Both the position numbers and the translations under genes were made by a program. 64,000 nucleotides of DNA from Oxobacter pfennigii (GTDB lineage Bacteria > Bacillota > Clostridia > Clostridiales > Oxobacteraceae), in NCBI RefSeq assembly GCF_001317355.1, contig NZ_LKET01000039.1, positions 62,001 through 126,000 of the forward strand, read 5' to 3'. Positions 43,602 to 52,323 of the stretch are shown in pieces. Every line of letters starts with the position of its first letter. Within the stretch, counting starts at the first letter, position 1. Under the pieces are notes generated by a model. It ran no database searches. It was not told the DNA's origin and saw only the letters and a program-made list of their open reading frames with translations.

Positions 43602-45113
43602 ATGTTTTTTTTAAAACCTTTAAGGCTGCTGGCTCTTTTAGGACTTATATTTATAGTTTTAATTCATTTGAAAAGAAGAAAGCCAAAGGAAATGGAAGTA
43701 TCCAGCATAAAGCTGTGGGAAAGGGTATTTGCCGATATAAGCAATGTAAAGAAAAAAAGGATAAATAAATACCTGCTGCTTATACTCCAGCTTTTAATAG
43801 GATCCCTTATAATATTTTCCTTCAGCGAGCCTTATTTACTCTCAAAAAACAAGGATAACATATACACCCTGGCCTTTGACTGCTCAATGTCCATGAACGC
43901 TGTTGAAAAGGGGGAAAGCAGGATGAATACCGCCGTAAAAAAGGCGGGGGAATTTATAGACAGCACCCCTTCAGGCTCAAGATTCAATATATTGAGTATG
44001 GAAGAGAGTGCAAAGGTTTTAAAAGAAAACCTGGGGAAAAGTGAGGCAAAGGCTGCCATAGGGCAGTTAAAACCTTCAAATAACCCCCTGGATGCAGAAA
44101 AAAGCAGCAAAGTATTAAACAGCTTCGGAGAAAATGTGGTAGTATTCACAGACAAGGATGTTTTTAAAAATAAAAATGTAATAAAGCTGGGAGAAACCTT
44201 AAGGGATCTGGGGATCGTATATGGAAGTTTTGAAGCCGGCTTGGAAAGCAGCTACTGCATTGTAAAAAATTATGGGGATTCACAGGTAAATGCTGATGTG
44301 GCCTTAAAGGATGAGAAGGGGAATAGATTGGGCTTAAATGATGTCACGTTAAAGGGAGGGGAGGAGAAGAAGGTATTCTTTTATGACCTTCCCCAAGGAA
44401 TACAATATATAAATTTCAGCCTGGAAAATGAAGATATGCTTCTTGAAAATAATTATTATCCGGTAGAAGCCCTTGCGGAGAAAAAAAAGGTACTCCTGCT
44501 GGGAGAAAGCTACTATGTCGAAAAGGCTATAAGTATATTGCCTTATGTGGAGCTCATTAAAAAAGATAAAGTGGATTTTTCTAAGGAAGAATTTGATTTT
44601 TACATAATAGCCGGGGATGAAACAGAGGGTGTGCCCAAGGATAAAGCCCTATGGTGGGTTAAAGAGGTAAATATTGGCTCCGGCATTCCAGTGGTTGAAG
44701 GAGAAATTTCCTTTGAGGACGATAAATTCTCCTATGGGCTTAATAATATCAAAGCCCAGGGCCGGGGCTATGAGACAGCCGGGGATGAAGAGACGTCGGC
44801 TTTAATTAAAATAGACGGCAAAACCCTCATGTACATGGATAAGAACAGACATATTTATTCCACTGTGGACTGGGATAACAGCCCCCTGGTATTTACACCG
44901 GCATTTCCCATATTTATAGATAATCTCCTGGGCTATTACTTAAAAGAGGATGCCAATTACAAATACAGGGATTTTGTTATTAACAATGAACAGGATGAAG
45001 GGATAAGCGGGACTTATAACGTTTTTTCAAATATAAGCATAAAAAATGTGCTTATATTGGCAGTCATTATATTACTGATACTGGAATGGCGGGTGTTTAA
45101 GCTTGGATATTAG
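43602..45113 (+). CDS. BatA-like VWA membrane protein
   Basis: 503 residues with the BatA N-terminus (MFFLKPLRLLALLGLIFIV helix, then a KRRKPKEMEVSS loop and a second helix around 59-76), followed by a VWA domain whose MIDAS start is DCSMSM (about 93-98), an extracytoplasmic beta region, and a C-terminal membrane helix (about 483-499). ATG 43602 has TTGAGGTGG upstream. Its end overlaps the next VWA gene. Confidence 0.85.
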   Translation: MFFLKPLRLLALLGLIFIVLIHLKRRKPKEMEVSSIKLWERVFADISNVKKKRINKYLLLILQLLIGSLIIFSFSEPYLLSKNKDNIYTLAFDCSMSMNAVEKGESRMNTAVKKAGEFIDSTPSGSRFNILSMEESAKVLKENLGKSEAKAAIGQLKPSNNPLDAEKSSKVLNSFGENVVVFTDKDVFKNKNVIKLGETLRDLGIVYGSFEAGLESSYCIVKNYGDSQVNADVALKDEKGNRLGLNDVTLKGGEEKKVFFYDLPQGIQYINFSLENEDMLLENNYYPVEALAEKKKVLLLGESYYVEKAISILPYVELIKKDKVDFSKEEFDFYIIAGDETEGVPKDKALWWVKEVNIGSGIPVVEGEISFEDDKFSYGLNNIKAQGRGYETAGDEETSALIKIDGKTLMYMDKNRHIYSTVDWDNSPLVFTPAFPIFIDNLLGYYLKEDANYKYRDFVINNEQDEGISGTYNVFSNISIKNVLILAVIILLILEWRVFKLGY

Positions 45114-47628
45114 TATGAATACATTAATACTGATGTTGTTTCTTGCAGCTTTGGTTTACTTTGTATATGAAGCTTTTAAAATGAAGGAATTATGGAGCAG
45201 AAAAAAGCTTATATCATGGCTGGGAGCCAGGCTTGGAATACTGATACTTTTGTTTCTGGCATGGAAAGGCTTTGGAATAAATCTTACAAATAATGAAACC
45301 ACAACTATTTTTCTGGCAGATGCATCTTTAAGCGTAAGCGAATATAAAAAAGAGATTGAGGACTATATAAATTATGAAATTGAAAATAAAAGCAAAAATG
45401 AAAGATATGCGGTAATAGGCTTCGGAGAGGATACGGTTATAGAAGTGCCTCTTACATATGAAAAACAGGTTGTAAGGTTATCCTCCAATGTTAAAAATAA
45501 TTTTACCAACTTAGAAAAGGCCCTGGACTTTTCCATAGATTATTTCCCGGAAAACAATAATAAAAAACTGGTGGTCATTACAGATAAAAATGAAAATAAG
45601 GGTGATATAAATGCCCTGAGAGATAAAGTGAAAAAAAAGAATGTAAACATCATGGTCAAGGAAATAAACAACTACAAGGAAATGGATGTGCAGCTCTCAA
45701 GTATTGAAGGGCCGGATAATATAGAAGGTTATGAAAGCATCCCTTTAAGAGTTGTGCTGGAGAGCAATTATGAAGACAGCGGATATATTTACATATATAT
45801 GAATGGCAGCAGAGTCATAGCATCGCAGGTACAGGCTGTGCCAGGAGAAAATATTTATGAATACACATTACCCCTGGAAGGGCAAAATGAAATATTTATA
45901 AGAGGGGAAATAGATTTTCCGGGGGATGAAAATAAATTCAACAATACGTTCTCCCTGGAGAGAAGGGCAGGCGGCATTGCAAAGGTTCTGGTTATAAGCG
46001 AAAAAGAAGAGGACGAAAGGAACATAAACAGGCTTCTTGACAATTTGAAAATAGAAAGGGTCAACTATGCACCCGGCGCCCTGCCAGATGATTTAAACTT
46101 TTTATCGGATTTTAACCTGGTGATACTGGCAAACACGGAATATCAAAACCTTCCCCAGGGCTTTGCCGACAACCTTGAAAAAGCCGTCGGCAATTTTGGG
46201 ACAGGCTTTCTGGCGGTAGGAGGAGAAAATTCCTTTGCTTTAGGAGGATATGAAGATACAAAGCTGGAGGGCATCCTTCCTGTATCCTCCAGAATGCAGG
46301 GTAAAAGGGAGCAGGGAGATACGGGGCTGGTGCTTTTGGTGGACTGCTCGGGCAGCATGGACGATGAGGCCGGGTCGGTTAAGAAAATAGAGCTGGCAAA
46401 AAAGGGGGCGGCAGAAGCAATAAAAGCCCTGGAAGAAGAGGATTATATAGGGGTACTGGCATTTTCCGATACCCTGGAATGGGTGGTGCCCTATCAAAAA
46501 GCCGGGGATAAGGATAGGCTGACAGATGAAGTGGAAAAGCTGAAGTCCAAAGGAGGGACGCTGATTATCCCCGGGCTTATTGATGCTGCTGAAACCTTAA
46601 AAAATTCGGAAGTTAAAGTCAGGCACATAATTTTATTGACAGACGGCCAGGCTGAAAAAGATGGCTTTGACAAATACATAGAAGAGATGAAAGAAAACAA
46701 TATAACATTATCCACGGTGGCCGTAGGAGAGGATTGCGACAGGGAAGTCCTTGATTACCTGTCGGGCTCTTTAGAAGGGAGGCAGTATTATTCAACGGAC
46801 TTTAGGACGGTGCCTCAGATAATATCAAAGGAAACTAGGATTTCCCAGAAAAAATATTTAAATAACGATGCCTTTGAGCCAAAGGAATACGGCAACCTGT
46901 TTAATACAGGCGGATATGAGCTGCCGGATCTTAAAGGCTATATGGGCACAGGAATTAAAAACGGAGCAGAAATGATGCTGGCAAGCCATTATGAAGACCC
47001 TATACTGGCTGTGTGGGACTACGGCATTGGAAAAGCCGGGGCATGGACCCCGGATTTAAGCGGAAAGTGGTCTGAAGACTGGATAGGATGGGAGGGATTC
47101 AACAGGTATTGGTCTTCAATAATTGACTATCTTAAGAAAGGAGATGGGGGGAAAAATATAAGGCTCCGGATTGACAAAGAGGGAGGAAACGTAGGCTTAC
47201 TGGCGGTTTACGAAGGGCCGTACACGGAAGGGGAGGTGAGCTGCACCGTCACAGGGCCCGATAATCTTGAAGAAAGCATAAACATGGTATTAAGCGAAAA
47301 AGGAGAATATGCCGGGAGCTTTTCCTTAAATAAGGAGGGAAGGTATAAATTTACGGCATTTTTAAAAGAAGGGGAAACTGTCACAGAGAGGGTAGAGAAA
47401 AGCATTTACCTTGATTTTTCTCCCGAATATGAGCTTAAGTATGATGAAATTAAAAATATGGACAGACTGATTGCAGAATGCAACGGGAAATACCTTAATT
47501 CAAATGAAAGTGTTTTTGATGAGGCCGTATTGAACAAAAATGTATCCTACATGGATTTAAGCTTCATTATGCTGCCCATGGCGCTATTGATATTTTTAGT
47601 TGATATATTGCTGAGAATGGGTTTTTAA
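45103..47628 (+). CDS. Large membrane protein with two VWA domains and amidotransferase-like domain
   Basis: 841 residues. Two N-terminal membrane helices (LILMLFLAALVYFVYEAF; LGILILLFLAWKGF), a first VWA-like domain beginning TTIFLADASLSV (about residue 67; MIDAS altered), a GATase1-like region with LVILANTEYQNLPQ and GTGFLAVGGENSFALGGY (about 330-390), a second VWA with intact DCSGSM (about 413-418) and VRHIILLTDGQAEKDG, and a C-terminal helix LPMALLIFLVDILL. TTG 45103 overlaps the upstream stop and has a usable GCGGGTG site; ATG 45115 is an alternative. It resembles the largest protein of BatA/VWA envelope operons. Its client is unknown, but its place between an ECF-DUF4430 module and toroid proteins is unusual. 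Confidence 0.8.
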   Translation: MDISMNTLILMLFLAALVYFVYEAFKMKELWSRKKLISWLGARLGILILLFLAWKGFGINLTNNETTTIFLADASLSVSEYKKEIEDYINYEIENKSKNERYAVIGFGEDTVIEVPLTYEKQVVRLSSNVKNNFTNLEKALDFSIDYFPENNNKKLVVITDKNENKGDINALRDKVKKKNVNIMVKEINNYKEMDVQLSSIEGPDNIEGYESIPLRVVLESNYEDSGYIYIYMNGSRVIASQVQAVPGENIYEYTLPLEGQNEIFIRGEIDFPGDENKFNNTFSLERRAGGIAKVLVISEKEEDERNINRLLDNLKIERVNYAPGALPDDLNFLSDFNLVILANTEYQNLPQGFADNLEKAVGNFGTGFLAVGGENSFALGGYEDTKLEGILPVSSRMQGKREQGDTGLVLLVDCSGSMDDEAGSVKKIELAKKGAAEAIKALEEEDYIGVLAFSDTLEWVVPYQKAGDKDRLTDEVEKLKSKGGTLIIPGLIDAAETLKNSEVKVRHIILLTDGQAEKDGFDKYIEEMKENNITLSTVAVGEDCDREVLDYLSGSLEGRQYYSTDFRTVPQIISKETRISQKKYLNNDAFEPKEYGNLFNTGGYELPDLKGYMGTGIKNGAEMMLASHYEDPILAVWDYGIGKAGAWTPDLSGKWSEDWIGWEGFNRYWSSIIDYLKKGDGGKNIRLRIDKEGGNVGLLAVYEGPYTEGEVSCTVTGPDNLEESINMVLSEKGEYAGSFSLNKEGRYKFTAFLKEGETVTERVEKSIYLDFSPEYELKYDEIKNMDRLIAECNGKYLNSNESVFDEAVLNKNVSYMDLSFIMLPMALLIFLVDILLRMGF

Positions 47629-47646
47629 AGGAGGGAAGTTTATATA

Positions 47647-49230
47647 ATGAAAAACAAAAAACCGGTCAGGATCATCCTGATGGTTCTTGCAGCTTTAATA
47701 TGCATCGGGAGTATGGGCTACGCAAACAGCAATGCCCGCAGAAAGGCAGCGCTTAAAAAGAAAATTTACGATGCCTCTCAAAAGACCATACAGCACTACT
47801 ATGATACCTATGAGCCCCGGGAATTCGCCGGCTTAATGGACTGGCCCGCTCTGGGACTGTATGGCTTTGGAGAGGATATAAGCGGTCCTGTCTGGACCGT
47901 AAACGGGAAAAATGCCGCTTACTGGAGGGAAGAACAGGTAAAAGCAAAAGAGGGGCTTTCGGAAACTAAAAATACCGATTACCAGAGGACGCTGATAGGA
48001 ATAGTTTCTGCCAACAGGGACCCCAGAAATTTCGGAGGCATTGACTTTGTAAAGACGGTAAAAGAAACCATGCTTCCAAACGGTCATTTTGCGGATTCCG
48101 TAAAGGATACCCGGACAAAAGTGCCCATAGGGGATGATCTCATTAATTCCCAGTGCTTCGGGATAATATCACTTTACTGTGCCGGAGAGCCCACCCCCAA
48201 TAGGGATAAGGCTATAAGGTGGCTGGAGAAAAACCAGCATGTTGACGGGGGATTTACCTGGGATGTTAAGGATTACAGCGACAAGGAAGATTATTTGAAG
48301 GTGACCTCCGATGTGGACATGACGGCATCGACCCTTATGGCTTTCAGCATATTGAAAATGGATACGAATTATCCGCCCGTTAAAAGGGCGCTGGAATTCT
48401 TAAAAAACCAGCAGCTTGACAACGGGGGCTTCCAGTCCTGGGGAGTACAAAACCCTGAAAGCACTATATGGGCAATACAGGCACTGCTGATGCATGGGGA
48501 AAATCCTCTTGACAAGGCCTGGGAAAAAACTAAGGACTGCGGGCCTGTAGAATTCATTTTGAAGCACCAGCTTGAAAACGGCACCTTTACCCATGTGCTG
48601 GATGAAAAGGATATGCTTCCCGTATACGACAACAGCATGACTACTTATGAAGCCTTATACGGTATGGCTGATGCTTACAACGAAGAAACGACCTATACAA
48701 AGCTTTATAAGGCAAACAGGCCCCAATCAGAAAAGCTGCTGTTCAGTGATTTCAAGGAAGGGGACTATGGCTATAATGAGGCAGTGGAAGCAGCATATGA
48801 CTATGTTATTGATATTTATGCCGACGGCACCTTTAAACCCCATAAGAATGTAACAAAGGGAGAGCTTGCCAGGTACATGGTCAATGCTTTGAATCTGCAG
48901 GATGAATTTTACAGCAAATACAGCGGTGATGAGCTTAAATTTGTAAATGAAAACTCAGATGTCCTGGAAATAGACAGTGAGGACAATTATATAAAGCTTT
49001 GCCTGGAAAAGGGCATATTTCAGGGTATTGATAGCTTAGATAAGGAAGGTGAAAAGGAAAGAGAAATAAGGAGCGATGAGCTGATTCCAGCATTGCTCAA
49101 TGGGGGAAAACTTATAAATAAAAATCTGGAAGCTGAAAAGCTTGAGTTTGACAGTTTCATTAGCGGTGAAACTGTCAGCAGGGCACAATGTGCCGTAAGC
49201 CTCAGTAAATTCATGAAACTGGTTAAATAA
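47647..49230 (+). CDS. Exported alpha/alpha-toroid protein with SLH-like repeats
   Basis: 527 residues with an N-terminal signal or anchor (to about residue 26). Residues 35-350 form a cyclase/prenyltransferase-like alpha/alpha toroid, with repeats such as GGFTWDVKDYSD, DNGGFQSWGVQNPESTIWAIQALLMHG and NGTFTHVL: the same fold as the B12-binding half of intrinsic factor. The C-terminal 160 residues match S-layer-homology repeats, best in AAYDYVIDIYADGTFKPHKN with VTKGELARYMVNAL, then two degenerate copies (GIFQGI; VSRAQCAVSLSKFM), suggesting non-covalent wall attachment. ATG 47647 follows AAAGGAGGG. Cyclase catalytic motifs (DxDD) are absent, so a binding role is likelier than catalysis. Confidence 0.8.
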   Translation: MKNKKPVRIILMVLAALICIGSMGYANSNARRKAALKKKIYDASQKTIQHYYDTYEPREFAGLMDWPALGLYGFGEDISGPVWTVNGKNAAYWREEQVKAKEGLSETKNTDYQRTLIGIVSANRDPRNFGGIDFVKTVKETMLPNGHFADSVKDTRTKVPIGDDLINSQCFGIISLYCAGEPTPNRDKAIRWLEKNQHVDGGFTWDVKDYSDKEDYLKVTSDVDMTASTLMAFSILKMDTNYPPVKRALEFLKNQQLDNGGFQSWGVQNPESTIWAIQALLMHGENPLDKAWEKTKDCGPVEFILKHQLENGTFTHVLDEKDMLPVYDNSMTTYEALYGMADAYNEETTYTKLYKANRPQSEKLLFSDFKEGDYGYNEAVEAAYDYVIDIYADGTFKPHKNVTKGELARYMVNALNLQDEFYSKYSGDELKFVNENSDVLEIDSEDNYIKLCLEKGIFQGIDSLDKEGEKEREIRSDELIPALLNGGKLINKNLEAEKLEFDSFISGETVSRAQCAVSLSKFMKLVK

Positions 49231-49269
49231 TTTTAACCACAAATATTAAATTCTCCCCCTTGGCAATGC

Positions 49270-49289
49270 TGTTTACATAGATGTAAACA
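49270..49289. promoter_or_regulatory. Perfect 20-base palindrome upstream of the toroid gene at 49385
   Basis: TGTTTACAT-AG-ATGTAAACA lies in the 150-base gap between two toroid genes. The gap contains no riboswitch, so this is a candidate operator. It embeds a TTTACA that could serve as a -35 element. Confidence 0.5.
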
Positions 49290-49384
49290 ACTTAATTATA
49301 GCAATTAATTTATGCGCATAAAAGAGAGGAGGAATTTCTTTATTAATTGGTTTACCTTTACAAAGCATGATTAGGAGGTAAAAA

Positions 49385-51451
49385 ATGTTTAGTAAAAAAA
49401 CCGGAATATTAAAAAAGAATATATGCAGAGTCCTTGTGTTTACTATGATGTTATCCATAGTATGCAGCGGATTTTCAACTATAGAAACAGCCCGGGCACA
49501 AGAGCCGGAGGATACCACTATAAATGAAGAAATATCAAATACTGATACAGATATAAACGAAGAAAACGATGTAAACGAAGAAAATCCGGGAAATGAAATT
49601 GAAACAGGAACAGATGAAGAAAATGAGATGCCGGCAGAAATGCCTCAAAGTGAAAATGAGGAAGAGGATAAAGAAGTTTTCATTTATAGTACTCAAGCAG
49701 TGACCACTCCCACCATAACTATAGTCAATTCCTTTAACAATGTAAAAGTAGGAGATGAAATAGAGCTTGAAGTTGAAGACGAAGCTGGGCAGGCAGTTCC
49801 TGCAGGAAATTTAAGCTTTTCCGTAAGCGATGAAGAATTAGGCAGGATGGACGAAGAAGTACCCAATAAGTTTATTGCCTTATCTTCAGGCACCATAGCT
49901 TTGGAAGCCGCATTAAAAGATGATCTAAATATAAAGGATGAGGTGGAATTTACAATTACCAATCCTTTCAGGGAAAGAGCGGAGCAGGCAATAGAGGGTG
50001 CTATTGAAAGCGCGGAAGAAGAAAATTATAGCAGCGACTGGATGGTAATCGGACTGGTAAGGGCAGGAAGGTGGGATTTGATACCGGCTGACTATTTGCA
50101 GAATGCAGCAGATTATATAAACGCCAATATCAATGATGAATTTACCAGAAAGCCGACGGAAGCGGAAAGGAAAGTGCTGAGCATACTGGCTGCAGGCGGA
50201 GACCCCACAAATATAGGGGAAATAAATCTCATTAACTGGATAAGCAACGCCAATTTAAGCGACCAGGGGCTTAATGCTTATATCTTTGCACTCATAGCTT
50301 ATGACTCCAAACAATATGAACTGCCTTCCGGTGCAGCCTGGACAAGAGAAAGATTGATAGATGAGATATTGAATGCCGAATGCAGTAATAATAGTACAGC
50401 CAACCCTTATAAAGAGCTAGGCGGATGGGCATTATCCGGTTCAAGTGCCGACACCGACATGACAGGAATGACTATGACGGCGCTGGCTCCATATAATAAT
50501 TCCGACTATCCTGAAGTGCAGGCTGCAATAAACAGGGCTGTAGACTGGTTGTCTTTTGCACAAGACTTGAGCGGAGGCTATGGAACCATGGGTTCTTTAA
50601 GTTCAGAAAGTTGTGCCCAGGTGATAATGGGACTGTGCACAAACGGTATAGACCCGACAGGTGAAAGGTTTACCAAGAATGGCAAGAATGTCATCGATGC
50701 GCTGTTGAGCTTTGAATTGCCGGAACATAAGGGATTCGCCCATGTAAAAAGTAGCAGCGGAACATTACGGTGGAATGGAATGGCAACGGAACAGGCATTG
50801 TATGCGCTCGACCAATATATTTATTTTCTTGACCAAAAAGGCTCTATTTATTGGTGGGCAGATGAGCAAGATGAGACTCCGCCGGTTATTACGGTAACAG
50901 TTCCGGATGGAGATGTACTCATAGATAGACAATTTATATTTACAGTAACTGCCATCGATAATGTAGACGGACCTGTAACTCCGGTAGTTAAGTTAAATGG
51001 AGAAATCTTAGAAGAAATAGACGGGCAATATAAAGGATATGTGATAGACGGAGACAATATATTAGAAATAGAAGCGGAAGACTCGGCAGGAAACAAAAGC
51101 GTTGAGACATACACTATAAATTACGCCGACTACCCTATTGTAATAGAGAGGATAGGGGAAGAAAGCTTAAGCAAGGGGTCAAGCACACAAGTCAGCTTCT
51201 CTGCAGAAAATATTTCTAATGTAGACCAATATGTCATACTATGGATAGAACTAACTAAAAATGGTGATGAGCCTGAAATAGTGAGTTACAGTTATGTGAC
51301 GAAATTTTTAAAGGCAGGGGAATCAGAAGTATTTACGGCCGGGTTTATCATACCTGATGATGGTGAAGACTATTATATTGAAGCAGTAATCTGTAATGAT
51401 TCCGAGTATATGGAAGAATTGTCAGACGATATCATCATATATGCAGAGTAA
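49385..51451 (+). CDS. Secreted alpha/alpha-toroid protein with shared C-terminal domain
   Basis: 688 residues. Signal peptide (to about 38, TARA), an acidic Asn/Glu-rich spacer (39-100), an Ig-like domain (107-193), an alpha/alpha toroid (196-492) with DTDMTGMTMTALAPY and GGYGTMGSLSSESCAQVIMGL helices, an HYR-like Ig domain (499-579) and a C-terminal domain (583-688) related to the last domain of the 2555- and 1781-residue proteins (VERIGEESLSKG here, VERIGEGSFKNG there). The toroid is closely related to that at 55701 (SESCAQ, GMATEQA shared). ATG 49385 follows TAGGAGGT. No DUF4430 domain is on this chain; it may pair with the DUF4430 proteins encoded just downstream. Confidence 0.8.
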   Translation: MFSKKTGILKKNICRVLVFTMMLSIVCSGFSTIETARAQEPEDTTINEEISNTDTDINEENDVNEENPGNEIETGTDEENEMPAEMPQSENEEEDKEVFIYSTQAVTTPTITIVNSFNNVKVGDEIELEVEDEAGQAVPAGNLSFSVSDEELGRMDEEVPNKFIALSSGTIALEAALKDDLNIKDEVEFTITNPFRERAEQAIEGAIESAEEENYSSDWMVIGLVRAGRWDLIPADYLQNAADYINANINDEFTRKPTEAERKVLSILAAGGDPTNIGEINLINWISNANLSDQGLNAYIFALIAYDSKQYELPSGAAWTRERLIDEILNAECSNNSTANPYKELGGWALSGSSADTDMTGMTMTALAPYNNSDYPEVQAAINRAVDWLSFAQDLSGGYGTMGSLSSESCAQVIMGLCTNGIDPTGERFTKNGKNVIDALLSFELPEHKGFAHVKSSSGTLRWNGMATEQALYALDQYIYFLDQKGSIYWWADEQDETPPVITVTVPDGDVLIDRQFIFTVTAIDNVDGPVTPVVKLNGEILEEIDGQYKGYVIDGDNILEIEAEDSAGNKSVETYTINYADYPIVIERIGEESLSKGSSTQVSFSAENISNVDQYVILWIELTKNGDEPEIVSYSYVTKFLKAGESEVFTAGFIIPDDGEDYYIEAVICNDSEYMEELSDDIIIYAE

Positions 51452-51526
51452 AAAACAAATAACAACAGCTGCAGCATCACACTTGTATTTGATATTGCAG
51501 TTTGTATTAATGTGAGGAGGCGAAAA

Positions 51527-52183
51527 ATGAAAAGAGTATTTAAGAGCCTTATAGCAGCCATATTCATCATGTTGGTTATGAGCAGCACAGCTTTTGCACA
51601 GGTAAATTTAGATATTAAGGTTAGCGGAACAGAAGTAACAATAGACGGTTCTTCGGACCACCCTTCAGGGGATGTCACTATTCAGATCTGGAGCGGAGAT
51701 AAAAGATATTATATAGATGCCGCAACGACAGATTCGTCAGGGGATTTTCATTTTAAATTCAATACAAAAGAAGGGCTGGATTACCAGGGGAAAATAAACG
51801 TAGCCGGTGAAACCAAAGAGTTCAGTTTTTCAACCAAGGCCCAGGAAGGGGCGAAGGTTGAAGCCTATAGGATAGACGTAAAGCCCATTACTAAGGGTGA
51901 GGTTCAAGCAGTCGGCTTCGCTATAAAAAACATTTCGGATGGGAATCAGGATGTTACATTCATAGTGGTATTGTATGAAAAAAATACTATGAAAATGCGT
52001 GATTACAGCTATGTGAAGAAGGCCCTGTCTGCTTCGGAAGAGGAAGTATTTGTAGCCGGTTTTACTATACCGCCCACCGGGAACTATGTTGTTAAAGCAA
52101 TAATCTGTGACAATATAGAGTCTGTTAATGAAGGTACGTTGATGAACGTGCTGGTTGACCCCGTAACAATAGGTGTAGAATGA
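51527..52183 (+). CDS. Secreted two-domain beta protein (paralogous N-domain + shared C-terminal domain)
   Basis: 218 residues. Signal peptide ending TAFA (about residue 24), an N-terminal beta domain (25-105) nearly duplicated in the next gene (SDHPS, IQIWSGDKRYYIDAA, GLDYQGK), and a C-terminal domain (112-218) of the shared type with ITKGEVQAVGFAIKNI, MRDYSYVKKAL and FTIPPTG. ATG 51527 follows GAGGAGG; the frame is open back to a GTG at 51512. It looks like an adaptor combining modules from its neighbours. Function unknown. Confidence 0.7.
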   Translation: MKRVFKSLIAAIFIMLVMSSTAFAQVNLDIKVSGTEVTIDGSSDHPSGDVTIQIWSGDKRYYIDAATTDSSGDFHFKFNTKEGLDYQGKINVAGETKEFSFSTKAQEGAKVEAYRIDVKPITKGEVQAVGFAIKNISDGNQDVTFIVVLYEKNTMKMRDYSYVKKALSASEEEVFVAGFTIPPTGNYVVKAIICDNIESVNEGTLMNVLVDPVTIGVE

Positions 52184-52243
52184 AGAATTAAATGATCACT
52201 GCAGAATTTAATACATTTGATACTGCAAGATGCACATTAAAAT

Positions 52244-52301
52244 AGGGGACATGCTGTCTCTTTGTCAGGAACACCACACAAAAAGATCAGGTATGTCCCC
52301 T
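52244..52301. repeat. Imperfect hairpin with AGGGGACAT/ATGTCCCCT ends, REP-like
   Basis: The 140-base gap between the paralogous genes contains an inverted repeat with 9-base arms (52244-52252 and 52293-52301) and a roughly 40-base interior. Short GGGGACA-ended palindromes of this kind are common as dispersed REP-type elements near RAYT transposases in Clostridia. No transposase is nearby. Confidence 0.5.
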
Positions 52302-52323
52302 TAAATCCAAAAGGAGGTAAAAA

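Noticed and set aside
52244-52301. Insertion sequence remnant
   Set aside because: Only a short hairpin is present, without transposase fragments or target-site duplication; kept as a REP-like repeat.
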